A stretch of DNA of 64,000 nt from the NCBI GenBank assembly GCA_963782605.1, contig CAWAKK010000012.1, positions 62,001-126,000 on the forward strand. Reading direction: 5' to 3'. Below are positions 57,432-64,000 of the stretch, one piece after another. The position numbers and the translations under genes are program-made. Position 1 is the stretch's first letter; each line of letters opens with the position of its first letter. The DNA comes from JBDTSW01 sp963782605 (GTDB taxonomy: Bacteria; Actinomycetota; Thermoleophilia; Solirubrobacterales; 70-9). A model generated the notes under the pieces. It searched no databases and was not told where the DNA came from. It saw only the letters and a list, made by a program, of their open reading frames with translations.

Positions 57432-59315
57432 CTAGGAAGCGCCGTCGGTGGTGTTGGGTGCGCGCCGGGTGCGGTCGTAGGCGACCTCCCGAATCTCCCA
57501 GTCCGTGGTCTCGGGAGCGGGGAACAGGTTGGCGACGCGAGCCTGGGTCGCCTCGCGCTCGGCGGAATGCAGCTCGAGCAGGCGCAGCACCGGGCTCTCG
57601 CCTTCGGCGAGCGGGCGGTCTCGTGTCGCGCTGTCGAAATCGGAGGGCCCGGTCGTGCGTCCCTCGTCGGGTGCCGAGCGCGCGATTCGGATGCGCTCCG
57701 GCTGGCGAATCACGTCCACGTCCGGTTCGAAGTTCATGTCATCGTCCTCGAGCCAGATCTCGCGCGGGACAACCGGAGCATCGCGGCCGTATCGCGGTCC
57801 GTCGGAATCCGGCGCGGCCGCCCCCTCCAGGGGAGATTCGTCGAACGACGGCTGGATGAAATCGGGGCGCTGGCTCACTGGCTCCTCCTCGGTTTGAGTC
57901 TCGGTGATAAGAGGCTCGGTGGCGAGGACCTGAGTTTCCTCGCCGGTCTCCGCCTCATCGATCTCGGCGTCGTCGGCGGGGCCCCACTCGGCCGTCCCGC
58001 CGCGCTGAGAGGCGGCGCCATCGCCGACCGCGAGACCGTCGGCAAGCAGGATCTCGTCGGCCGTGGCCCGCAGGTCGTTGCCGAGGTGCCCGCAGGCAGC
58101 GTCCTTCAGGATCGCTCGCGCCAAGTCCTCAACCGCGATCGCGGTCTCGGTCGGCGCTGGCGCATCGCGCCCCGACGCCGGTTCGCCACTCCAAAGCTCG
58201 CGCTCGAGGGCGAGGGCGCGATCGATCACAAACTTGACCTCGGTGCGGCCGTCGGGCTCCGCGCACAGGGAGGCCACGCGCATCGAGAGGCCGAGCTGGG
58301 CGGGGCCGCCCCCCTCGAGGAGGAATCGCAAAGACAGCAGGTAGTCGTTGAGCGCCTCCATGGCGGCGTTGCGCTCGAGGCCGGCCTCGAAGCGGGCGAT
58401 CGAGCGATCGAGCCCACTCGCTCCTCGCGTGTGGGTGTGGGCGCCCGCGAGGCGAGGTGCGATCGCGCGGGAGAACGCCGCGAGCGTGGGCAACTCGGCC
58501 TCGGTGAGGCGATATCCGCCGGGCCGCGGCCTCCCGGCACCGGTGGAGATGCGTCGCCAGCGCCCGCCGCCTGCGCGTGTCCACGCATGTGGGCCGAGGG
58601 CGACGCCGCCCTGCTTAAAGAGCCGAAGCGCGGTGATCAGGCTGCGGAACGCCTCGACGGAGCGTGTGCCCGCATCCGGCCGCTCGTCCCCCTCCGCGTC
58701 CGGTTCTGAGTCCGCGTGAACGCGGGTGACGGCGAGGAACGTCGGCTCCCACCCGGCGCCGCCGCCAGCGTCGGGCGTGCGAGCCTCCCCGGGAACGTCG
58801 ACCGTGTCCCCGCGAACGATCGTGGCCGTGGCCAGCTCCACCCGCGTGCCCTGCATTCGCAGGCCCCGCAGCGGAACGACGACCTCGATCTCGCCCTCGG
58901 TCGCATCACTGCCCGCCTGAAGCTCGGAGATCGCGTCGCGCAGGCGCCCCTCGTCGAGCGAGAAGTCCGTCGAGTCGCGCCAGAGGCGGGCCAGGAACAC
59001 CACCCCCGCCAGCTCGGCACGCTTGCCGGCGTCGCCAGGCGCCTGCACGCCGTTCTCGGCTAGATATGGCCCGGCGAGCTTCGCCGACTCAATCGCTGCG
59101 CAACCCGCTCCGAAGGAGTCGAGCTCGCGCAGCGCCGGGGCGTACTCGCGGACGAACCTCGCCGTCAGGGGCACGTACCGTGGAAGTGGCGAGCCGGCGC
59201 CCGGCTCCTGTACGTCGTACGGGATCTCCTCGCCCGAGGCGACGAGCTCGCGAAACAGCTTGGCCGCATCGCGAGCCATGGCCTCCAGAGCCTCTCGAAC
59301 CACGAGATCACGCAT
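57432..59315 (-). CDS. large uncharacterised protein (actinobacterial type)
   Basis: The intact 627-residue frame starts MRDLVVREALEAMARDAAKLF. Residues ~1-420 look folded (YVPLTARFVREYAPALREL, GKRAELAGVVFLARLWRDS, IEVVVPLRGLRMQGTRVELATATIVRG, ALNDYLLSLRFLLEGGGPAQLGLSMRVASLC, EVKFVIDRALALERELW). Residues ~430-627 are acidic, Glu/Asp-rich and probably disordered. It has no signal peptide, Cys cluster or known enzymatic motif. It lies convergently 11 bp after the ArsA-like gene. I recognise no family beyond a general resemblance to Solirubrobacterales hypothetical proteins. Confidence 0.7.
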   Translation of the reverse strand: MRDLVVREALEAMARDAAKLFRELVASGEEIPYDVQEPGAGSPLPRYVPLTARFVREYAPALRELDSFGAGCAAIESAKLAGPYLAENGVQAPGDAGKRAELAGVVFLARLWRDSTDFSLDEGRLRDAISELQAGSDATEGEIEVVVPLRGLRMQGTRVELATATIVRGDTVDVPGEARTPDAGGGAGWEPTFLAVTRVHADSEPDAEGDERPDAGTRSVEAFRSLITALRLFKQGGVALGPHAWTRAGGGRWRRISTGAGRPRPGGYRLTEAELPTLAAFSRAIAPRLAGAHTHTRGASGLDRSIARFEAGLERNAAMEALNDYLLSLRFLLEGGGPAQLGLSMRVASLCAEPDGRTEVKFVIDRALALERELWSGEPASGRDAPAPTETAIAVEDLARAILKDAACGHLGNDLRATADEILLADGLAVGDGAASQRGGTAEWGPADDAEIDEAETGEETQVLATEPLITETQTEEEPVSQRPDFIQPSFDESPLEGAAAPDSDGPRYGRDAPVVPREIWLEDDDMNFEPDVDVIRQPERIRIARSAPDEGRTTGPSDFDSATRDRPLAEGESPVLRLLELHSAEREATQARVANLFPAPETTDWEIREVAYDRTRRAPNTTDGAS

Positions 59316-59556
59316 GAGGCGAGCTTCGCCCGGGCGCGAGTCGCTCCTGCGTCAACGGGTCCTGCAAGGGAGATTGCAGCCGCGGCTTCGGGTGGAGGGC
59401 TCAACAACGGGCCCTCGGTCCACTTGGCGCACGAGTCCCGGATAACGGGACCGCGGCGCCATTGCGGGGCGGATGGACCCACGTCCCCGCCCCTCGCCCA
59501 ATGCAGTCGTTGTTCGTCCCGGCATCCGGCCGGGAGGGAAGAGTGGCCTACTTCGC

Positions 59557-59907
59557 CTACGCCGCTGCCGCCGTGCGCTTGGCGCGCGTGGGCCGTGGCG
59601 TCTCGACCAGCCAGCGGCGGCCGTAGTCGCGCATGTCCTCGATCAAGGGAACGAGCGCTGCGCCCTTCGGTGTCAGCCCGTACTCAACGCGCGGGGGCAC
59701 CTCGGGGTAGGTGTGCCGCTCGACGATCCCGTGTTCCTCGAGCGCGCGCAGACGCAGTGAGAGGGTGCGCGGGCTGATGCCCTGCAGCGATCGCTCCAAC
59801 TCGCAGAAACGGCGCGTGCCGTCGGCGAGGTCGCGGATCATGAGGAGGGTCCATTTACCGGAGATGATCTCGGCGCAACAACCCACTGGGCAGGGAGACT
59901 CGGGCAT
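59557..59907 (-). CDS. HxlR-family winged-helix transcription regulator
   Basis: This 116-residue protein begins PESPCPVGCCAEIISGKWTLLMIRDL, the HxlR start with a Cys near residue 5-10 and the G-K-W-T motif, then FCELERSLQGISPRTLSLRLRALEEHGIV (recognition helix) and VEYGLTPKGAALVPLI (wing). Three Cys (CPVGCC) could be redox sensors, as in YodB/HypR. The stretch TTTACGAAGTGAAGTGACT upstream contains an acttcacttc repeat on the other strand that could be its own operator. Target unknown. Confidence 0.88.
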   Translation of the reverse strand: MPESPCPVGCCAEIISGKWTLLMIRDLADGTRRFCELERSLQGISPRTLSLRLRALEEHGIVERHTYPEVPPRVEYGLTPKGAALVPLIEDMRDYGRRWLVETPRPTRAKRTAAAA

Positions 59908-59980
59908 AGAAACGTGTCCGTTTGCGGGAAGCCTCGACTGCGATGCCTCCCTCGGACCGCGACCGAGTATAGCTAATGCT

Positions 59981-61150
59981 TTACGAAGTGAAGTGACTCC
60001 GCGGCTCGACGGGAGACCCCTCACGGTCGCCCGACGCGCCGTTGGAGAGCACCTGCTCGATGCCGCTCGCGCGCTGGCCCTGCGCCTGCAGCATGAGCTT
60101 GAAGTCGTGGGGGGAGGAGGCGGCCTCGTGTGCGGTCTCCTCAGTGATGTTGCCCGCCATCACGTGCCCCAGCAGCGCCTGATCGAAGGTCTGCATCCCG
60201 TAGTACTCACCCTCCGAGATCACCTCGGTGATGCGGCCCGTCTCGTTCGGATTGAGGATCAGGTCCTGAACGCGCCCGGTGACCACGAGCACCTCGCAGA
60301 TGGCCACCCGCCCTTGCCCTCCAGTCCGCTGAACCAGGCGCTGACCGACAACGCCGCGCAGGGTCGAGGCCAGCATCACGCGGGCCTGCTGCTGGAGGTG
60401 AGGCGGGAAGAAGTCGATGATCCGGTTCACCGTCTCGGTCGCGTCAAGGGTGTGCAGCGTCGAGAGCACGAGGTGCCCAGTCTCGGCCGCCGAGAGCGCG
60501 GTGCGGACGGTCTCCTCGTCGCGCATCTCGCCGACCAGGATGACGTCCGGGTCCTGGCGCAGGACCCGACGCATGGCGCGGCCGAAGCTCTCGGTGTCCT
60601 GCCCGACCTCGCGCTGATTGATGATCGACATCTTGTCGTGCTGGAGGTACTCGATCGGGTCCTCCAGGGTGATGATGTGCCGCGCCCATTGCGAGTTGAT
60701 CTCGTCGATCATCGCCGCGAGCGTGGTCGACTTGCCGGAGCCCGTCGTCCCCGTCAAGAGCACGATCCCGCGCTGCTCGGAGGCGAGCTTGCGGATCACC
60801 TCCGGCAGGCCCAGATCGTCGATCGTGCGCACCTGGTAGGGGATCACGCGCAGCGCGATCGAGACGTTGCCGCGCTGGCGGAAGGCGTTGACGCGAAAGC
60901 GCGAGAGCCCGTGGACCTCGTAGGAGAAGTCGGCCTCGCCCACGTCGGCGAACTCCGCGAGGAGGGCGCTGTCCGTGAGGATGTGCTCGAGCGCGGCGTC
61001 GGTGTCCTCAGGGGTCAGCGCACCGGCACCCTCGATCGGGCGCAACTCGCCGTGGATGCGCGCCATCGGAGGCGCTGGGACCTTCACATGGAGGTCTGAG
61101 CCGTCGTGCTCTACGACGTGGCGCAGCGCTGCGTCGATGTCGAACGCCAT
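59981..61150 (-). CDS. pilT: type IV pilus retraction ATPase PilT
   Basis: This intact protein of ~389 residues has the secretion-ATPase pattern: DGSDLHVKVPAPPMARIHGEL, FSYEVHGLSRFRVNAFRQRG, Walker A LLTGTTGSGKSTTLAAMID, Asp box ITLEDPIEYLQ, Walker B PDVILVGEMRDEETVRTALSAAETGHLV, His box STLHTLDATETVNRIIDFFPPHLQ and the PilT-specific C-terminal GMQTFDQALLGHV. It powers pilus retraction. The ATG at 61150 precedes MAFDIDAALRHVV; a GTG codon lies directly before. Actinobacteria of the Thermoleophilia type carry such pilT genes. Confidence 0.92.
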   Translation of the reverse strand: MAFDIDAALRHVVEHDGSDLHVKVPAPPMARIHGELRPIEGAGALTPEDTDAALEHILTDSALLAEFADVGEADFSYEVHGLSRFRVNAFRQRGNVSIALRVIPYQVRTIDDLGLPEVIRKLASEQRGIVLLTGTTGSGKSTTLAAMIDEINSQWARHIITLEDPIEYLQHDKMSIINQREVGQDTESFGRAMRRVLRQDPDVILVGEMRDEETVRTALSAAETGHLVLSTLHTLDATETVNRIIDFFPPHLQQQARVMLASTLRGVVGQRLVQRTGGQGRVAICEVLVVTGRVQDLILNPNETGRITEVISEGEYYGMQTFDQALLGHVMAGNITEETAHEAASSPHDFKLMLQAQGQRASGIEQVLSNGASGDREGSPVEPRSHFTS

Positions 61151-61219
61151 CACCTACCTATCGGGCAGGCGGCGTACGTGCTTTAGGCGAGCGCTGCCGT
61201 CGCCGGGCTCGCCGGGCCG

Positions 61220-61558
61220 TCAGCGCAGGCGCTTACGGGCGTTGCGCACGGCGCCGATCGACGTGCGTGCCGCACGCGCGATCTCGCCCTCGGTGCGCTC
61301 GGGGTCGCGGACGATCTCGAACTCGACCACGGCGGAACGACGGACTTTCGCGCGCGCCTCGATGCCGACATCCCCTACGTCCTCGAGGGCGGCTTCAACC
61401 GCGCGCTCGCGCCGGCAGGCCAGGCAGTAGTGCTTGCCGTTGCGCTCGGTCTCCCAGTTCGGAGGCGTGGTGCCCTCGTCAAGGCCGTTGGCCCAGGTGC
61501 TGGTCATCTCGCAGCGAGCACAGGTCCACTGGGTCTTGCGCGTCTTGGTGGCGGGCAT
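61220..61558 (-). CDS. zinc-ribbon protein with C-terminal helix-turn-helix
   Basis: This 112-residue protein has two CxxC pairs (WTCARCEMTS and HYCLACRRER) forming a zinc ribbon, then a short helix and ERTEGEIARAARTSIGAVRNARKRL, which looks like a helix-turn-helix (D/E-x-E-I-A-x-A-x-x-T-S). It is located 3 bp downstream of the sigA gene on the same strand, so is likely co-transcribed. It is a possible small DNA-binding regulator with no known relative that I can name. Confidence 0.6.
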   Translation of the reverse strand: MPATKTRKTQWTCARCEMTSTWANGLDEGTTPPNWETERNGKHYCLACRRERAVEAALEDVGDVGIEARAKVRRSAVVEFEIVRDPERTEGEIARAARTSIGAVRNARKRLR

Positions 61559-61561
61559 GGC

Positions 61562-62665
61562 CTACGCCACCTCCCGAAGCTTCTGTGCCTCCGCGAGCGA
61601 CTGCAGCTTCTTAAGCGACTGGTTCTCGATCTGGCGGATGCGCTCGCGGGTGACGTTGAAGGTGCGCCCGACCTCGTCCAGCGTGCGCGGGTGCTCGCCA
61701 CCCAGCCCGTAGCGAAGCTCGAGCACACGGCGCTCGCGGTAGGAGAGGTTCTCGAGCGCTTCGCGCAGGGCCTCCTTGGTGAGGAGGTCGGCCGCGCGCT
61801 CGAACGGCGACTCGGCCTTCTCGTCGGCGATGAACTGCCCGAACTCGGATTCCTCCTCGTCGCCGACCGGCTTCTCGAGCGAGACCGGGGCCTGCGCGGA
61901 GCGCTTGATCTGGTCGACCTCGTCAGGATCGATGCCGGTGACCTCGGCGATCTCCTCGGGGGTCGGCTCGCGGCCCAGCTCGGTGACGAGCTTGCGCTCG
62001 GCGCGACCGATCTTGTTGAGCTTCTCCACCACGTGGACCGGAATCCGGATCGTGCGCGCCTTGTCGGCCAGGGCGCGGGCGATCGCCTGGCGGATCCACC
62101 ACGTGGCGTAGGTCGAGAACTTGAAACCCTTGCGGTAGTCGAACTTCTCGGCCGCTCGCACCAGACCGAGGGTGCCCTCCTGAATCAAATCGAGGAACGG
62201 CAGCCCCTGATTGCGGTAGTTCTTGGCGATCGAAACGACGAGGCGGAGGTTGGACTCGACCATCTTCTGCTTCGCGTCGAGGTCGCCGCGCTCGATGCGC
62301 TTCGCCAGGTCGACCTCTTCCTGTGCGGTGAGCAGGCGGACCTTCCCGATGTCCTTGAGGAAGAGCTGCAGGGAGTCGGTCGTCATGTCCGGCTTCAGGT
62401 CGAGCGCCGCCTGCTTGCGCTTGCGGCCGCGCTTGCCGTCCGCCGGCTCGACCGCCTGGGCGGCGGCCTGGGCCGGATCGGGGTCGTCGACCATCTCGAC
62501 GCCCTGGCTCTCGAGGTAGCCGTAGAGCTCCTCGATGTCCCCCTCGTCGACCTCCACCTCGGAGAGCGCCTTTGCGACTTCGCCGAAGGCCACGACCCCC
62601 ACCTGCTGGCCCTTCGCGACGAGGTTCTTGACCTCTTCCAGCTCCTGCAGTTCCGCGACTAGCAT
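61562..62665 (-). CDS. sigA: RNA polymerase housekeeping sigma factor (SigA/RpoD type)
   Basis: This intact protein of 367 residues has region 1.1-like N terminus (ELQELEEVKNLVAKGQQVGVV), region 1.2 (DSLQLFLKDIGKVRLLTAQEE), region 2 (VESNLRLVVSIAKNYRNQGL, FLDLIQEGTLGLVRAAEKFD, GFKFSTYATWWIRQAIARAL), region 3 (KARTIRIPVHVVEKLNKI), and region 4 (LSYRERRVLELRYGLGGEHP, TLDEVGRTFNVTRERIRQIE). Short size without the long region-1.2/2.1 insert of proteobacterial RpoD, and its sequence, fit Actinobacteria. A sigma-70-type promoter lies 190 bp upstream. Confidence 0.94.
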   Translation of the reverse strand: MLVAELQELEEVKNLVAKGQQVGVVAFGEVAKALSEVEVDEGDIEELYGYLESQGVEMVDDPDPAQAAAQAVEPADGKRGRKRKQAALDLKPDMTTDSLQLFLKDIGKVRLLTAQEEVDLAKRIERGDLDAKQKMVESNLRLVVSIAKNYRNQGLPFLDLIQEGTLGLVRAAEKFDYRKGFKFSTYATWWIRQAIARALADKARTIRIPVHVVEKLNKIGRAERKLVTELGREPTPEEIAEVTGIDPDEVDQIKRSAQAPVSLEKPVGDEEESEFGQFIADEKAESPFERAADLLTKEALREALENLSYRERRVLELRYGLGGEHPRTLDEVGRTFNVTRERIRQIENQSLKKLQSLAEAQKLREVA

Positions 62666-62852
62666 CCCGTTTGGTCTCTCTTTGCCTGTTTGAGTTCTCT
62701 AGTGGCCGCCGACCGCCCGATAAATCGGGCCGTCCTCCCGGTGTGCTCGTGGGTCCGAGCCCTTCGCGTCTGCCGACAAAAAGCGGACCCTCTGCGATCC
62801 GCGTGCCCTCGTGGGGAAGATCCAGCGCTCAAGTGCTCAAACGAGTGCTCTC

Positions 62853-62881
62853 ATCGTAGTAGCTATACATTCTGAAGTCAA
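62853..62881 (-). promoter_or_regulatory. sigma-70-type promoter of sigA
   Basis: On the minus strand: TTGACT (62881-62876), a 17-base spacer, and TACGAT (62858-62853). Both hexamers are near the consensus. The start site would be near 62,846, giving a leader of ~180 bases to the sigA start. The rest of the 323-bp gap (62,666-62,988) shows no gene. Confidence 0.65.
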
Positions 62882-62988
62882 TGGGTGGAGGCTGAAATCC
62901 GCTTGAAATCGCGCTTTCTGCATGGGTTCGTGCGAGTGCCATTCCACCCGTGGCGCATTCGGAGCCGCGGTGCGGTGAAATGCGACCG

Positions 62989-63426
62989 ATGAGCTTCGAG
63001 GACCCCACCGGCGCTCCGGATCACGCCGAGGAGGCGCCCGACGACGATTCCCCCCAGGGAGTCTTCGGGAACCTTCCCCATTCGCGGCCCGGAGCCCGCA
63101 GCCCGCGTCGGGACGCGACCCGAGCGCGTGCAGCCGAGCGTGGGGGCCGCAGCACCGCACGAGCCGCGCCTGAGCAGAAGGGGCCACCAGGGGCTGCGGC
63201 CCAGCAGACAGACCCTCTCTCCGACGCCGCGCGCGCCCTGCGAGATTCGGAGCCCCAGCGCGAAGGAGCGGGGCCGGACGCTCCCGAGCCGGACATGCAT
63301 GGGGGCGGCGGCTTGGAGGACGTCGCCTGGGCTGGCGTGGCAGCGGCCGCTGAGGCCGCGACGATCGGCGTCCGTCTTGCGACCCGCGCCCTCGAGGCAA
63401 TGCGGGACGCGGTGGATCGGCGTTGA
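62989..63426 (+). CDS. low-complexity small protein, unknown function
   Basis: This protein of 145 residues has a Pro/Arg/Glu/Ala-rich first two thirds that is probably disordered, ending in an amphipathic helix (LEDVAWAGVAAAAEAATIGVRLATRALEAMRDAVD). The ATG at 62989 is a good candidate; no strong ribosome site is visible. The stop overlaps the TTG start of the next gene (TTGA), indicating translational coupling. It may be a regulator or adapter for the YihY-family membrane protein. Confidence 0.55.
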   Translation: MSFEDPTGAPDHAEEAPDDDSPQGVFGNLPHSRPGARSPRRDATRARAAERGGRSTARAAPEQKGPPGAAAQQTDPLSDAARALRDSEPQREGAGPDAPEPDMHGGGGLEDVAWAGVAAAAEAATIGVRLATRALEAMRDAVDRR

Positions 63427-64000
63427 CGGACTCGCCGGGGTCGTTCGCGCATAAAGCCCGGCGCTCGCTCCGCGCGTTCTGGGAGCGCGCGTATGAGGAG
63501 AACATCACCGGGCTCGCCGGGATGGTCGCCTACAACCTGGTGCTCGCCCTGTTTCCGTTCGCGCTCCTGCTCCTGTTCATCTTCGGACAGGTGCTCCAGT
63601 CGGGGGACGTGCAGGAGAGCATCCTGCTCGACCTCCAGCGGCTGTTTCCCGCGGTCGAGCAGGAGAGCCTCGAGAACACCCTCGATCGGATCCGCGAGAG
63701 CTCTACGACCATCGGCGTCGTGGCGGCGATCGGCGCTCTGTGGATCGGGACGTCCTTTTGGGGCGCGATGGATACGGCCTTCTGCAACATCTACCACGTC
63801 GAGTGCCGAAGCTGGCTTGCTCAAAAGCGCTTCGCGCTGGTGATGCTGCTCGGTCTCACCGTGCTGCTCACCGCCAGCGTCGCGATTCCCGCCCTGGAGG
63901 GGCTCGTGGTCTCGGGCGCGAACGATCTCCCCTTCGGGCTCGGGAACATCGCCGGGCTCGAGAGCGCGGCCTTGCTCCTCCTGGCGCTCCTGGTGACGTT
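63423..64000 (+). CDS. YihY/virulence factor BrkB family membrane protein (3' end beyond window)
   Basis: The frame, starting at TTG 63423, is open to the window end (192 residues). It has a cytoplasmic start (HKARRSLRAFWERAYEENITG), then helices with the family marks: GLAGMVAYNLVLALFPFALLLLFIFG (A-x-x-A-x-Y-x-x-x-L-A-L-F-P), VVAAIGALWIGTSFWGAMDTAFCNIYHVE (family motif W-x-G-x-S-x-x), FALVMLLGLTVLLTASVAIPAL. This is typical of YihY (formerly RNase BN) family inner-membrane proteins of unknown function. Confidence 0.85.
   Translation, partial: MTDSPGSFAHKARRSLRAFWERAYEENITGLAGMVAYNLVLALFPFALLLLFIFGQVLQSGDVQESILLDLQRLFPAVEQESLENTLDRIRESSTTIGVVAAIGALWIGTSFWGAMDTAFCNIYHVECRSWLAQKRFALVMLLGLTVLLTASVAIPALEGLVVSGANDLPFGLGNIAGLESAALLLLALLVT

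Noticed and set aside
56460..64000. Horizontal transfer as explanation of the actinobacterial genes
   Set aside because: Primary sigma factor, truncated genes on both sides of one point, no mobile-element ends and a different indel rate favour a chimeric contig.

Overview
The window is GC-rich double-stranded bacterial DNA that appears to join two unrelated genomes. Positions 1 to about 56,500 look like an alphaproteobacterium, possibly near Rhodospirillales/Geminicoccales (a guess from gene content: FixL-type haem PAS kinase, Crp/Fnr regulator, phasins, MipA/OmpV outer-membrane protein, TRAP binding protein, RutE). Positions about 56,500-64,000 look like an actinobacterium of the Thermoleophilia/Solirubrobacterales type (SigA-like housekeeping sigma factor, PilT, ArsA-type ATPase, HxlR regulator, YihY protein). 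The switch falls inside two truncated genes. The left part carries more than 40 single-base frameshifts in otherwise conserved genes and the right part shows none, so the simplest reading is a chimeric (probably metagenomic) contig with an indel-prone left half. Frameshifted genes are given as one feature covering all their parts.

Layout, left part. 0-4.2 kb: hydrolase end, DUF1348 protein, Tat-exported metallo-beta-lactamase-fold enzyme, a three-polypeptide cobalt-type nitrile hydratase family enzyme, and a MipA/OmpV porin-like protein. 4.3-22.5 kb: a low-oxygen/energy-stress island with two-domain PPK2, PEP synthase, CBS protein, two universal stress proteins, two c-type cytochromes, two zinc alcohol dehydrogenases (the second capped by an IS630 remnant), pyruvate kinase, a Crp/Fnr regulator, a hybrid histidine kinase with a FixL-like haem PAS domain, and response regulators. 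Eight TTGA-N6-(T/G)CAA boxes lie in this island. Five of them (the boxes at 6,113, 6,551, 9,656, 13,322 and 13,613) sit 50-62 bp upstream of a start codon. 22.5-35.5 kb: MBL-REC-GAF fusion, FtsH, EF-hand and Sel1 proteins, RF3, Uma2 nuclease, GST, SBP56, AlkB, cupin and SDR.

35.6-37.8 kb and 52.9-54.9 kb hold two predicted type III secretion effector modules. The first encodes an ADP-ribosyltransferase with two CesT-type chaperones and a small acidic protein in one operon. The second encodes a CesT-type chaperone followed by a Fic-like protein. No secretion apparatus lies in the window. Between them are a ChaA antiporter, a Rieske-desaturase pair, AguB, a phosphatase, and a block of two paralogous exported cyclase-family enzymes around AroQ, a TRAP binding protein and a GntR regulator. 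A phasin with a clear terminator and a 3-hydroxyacyl-CoA dehydrogenase follow.

Right part (56.5-64 kb): truncated ArsA-like ATPase, a 627-residue uncharacterised protein, HxlR regulator, PilT, a zinc-ribbon/HTH protein, SigA with a recognisable promoter, a disordered small protein and a YihY/BrkB-family membrane protein cut by the window end. No tRNA, rRNA, CRISPR array or replication origin was recognised.
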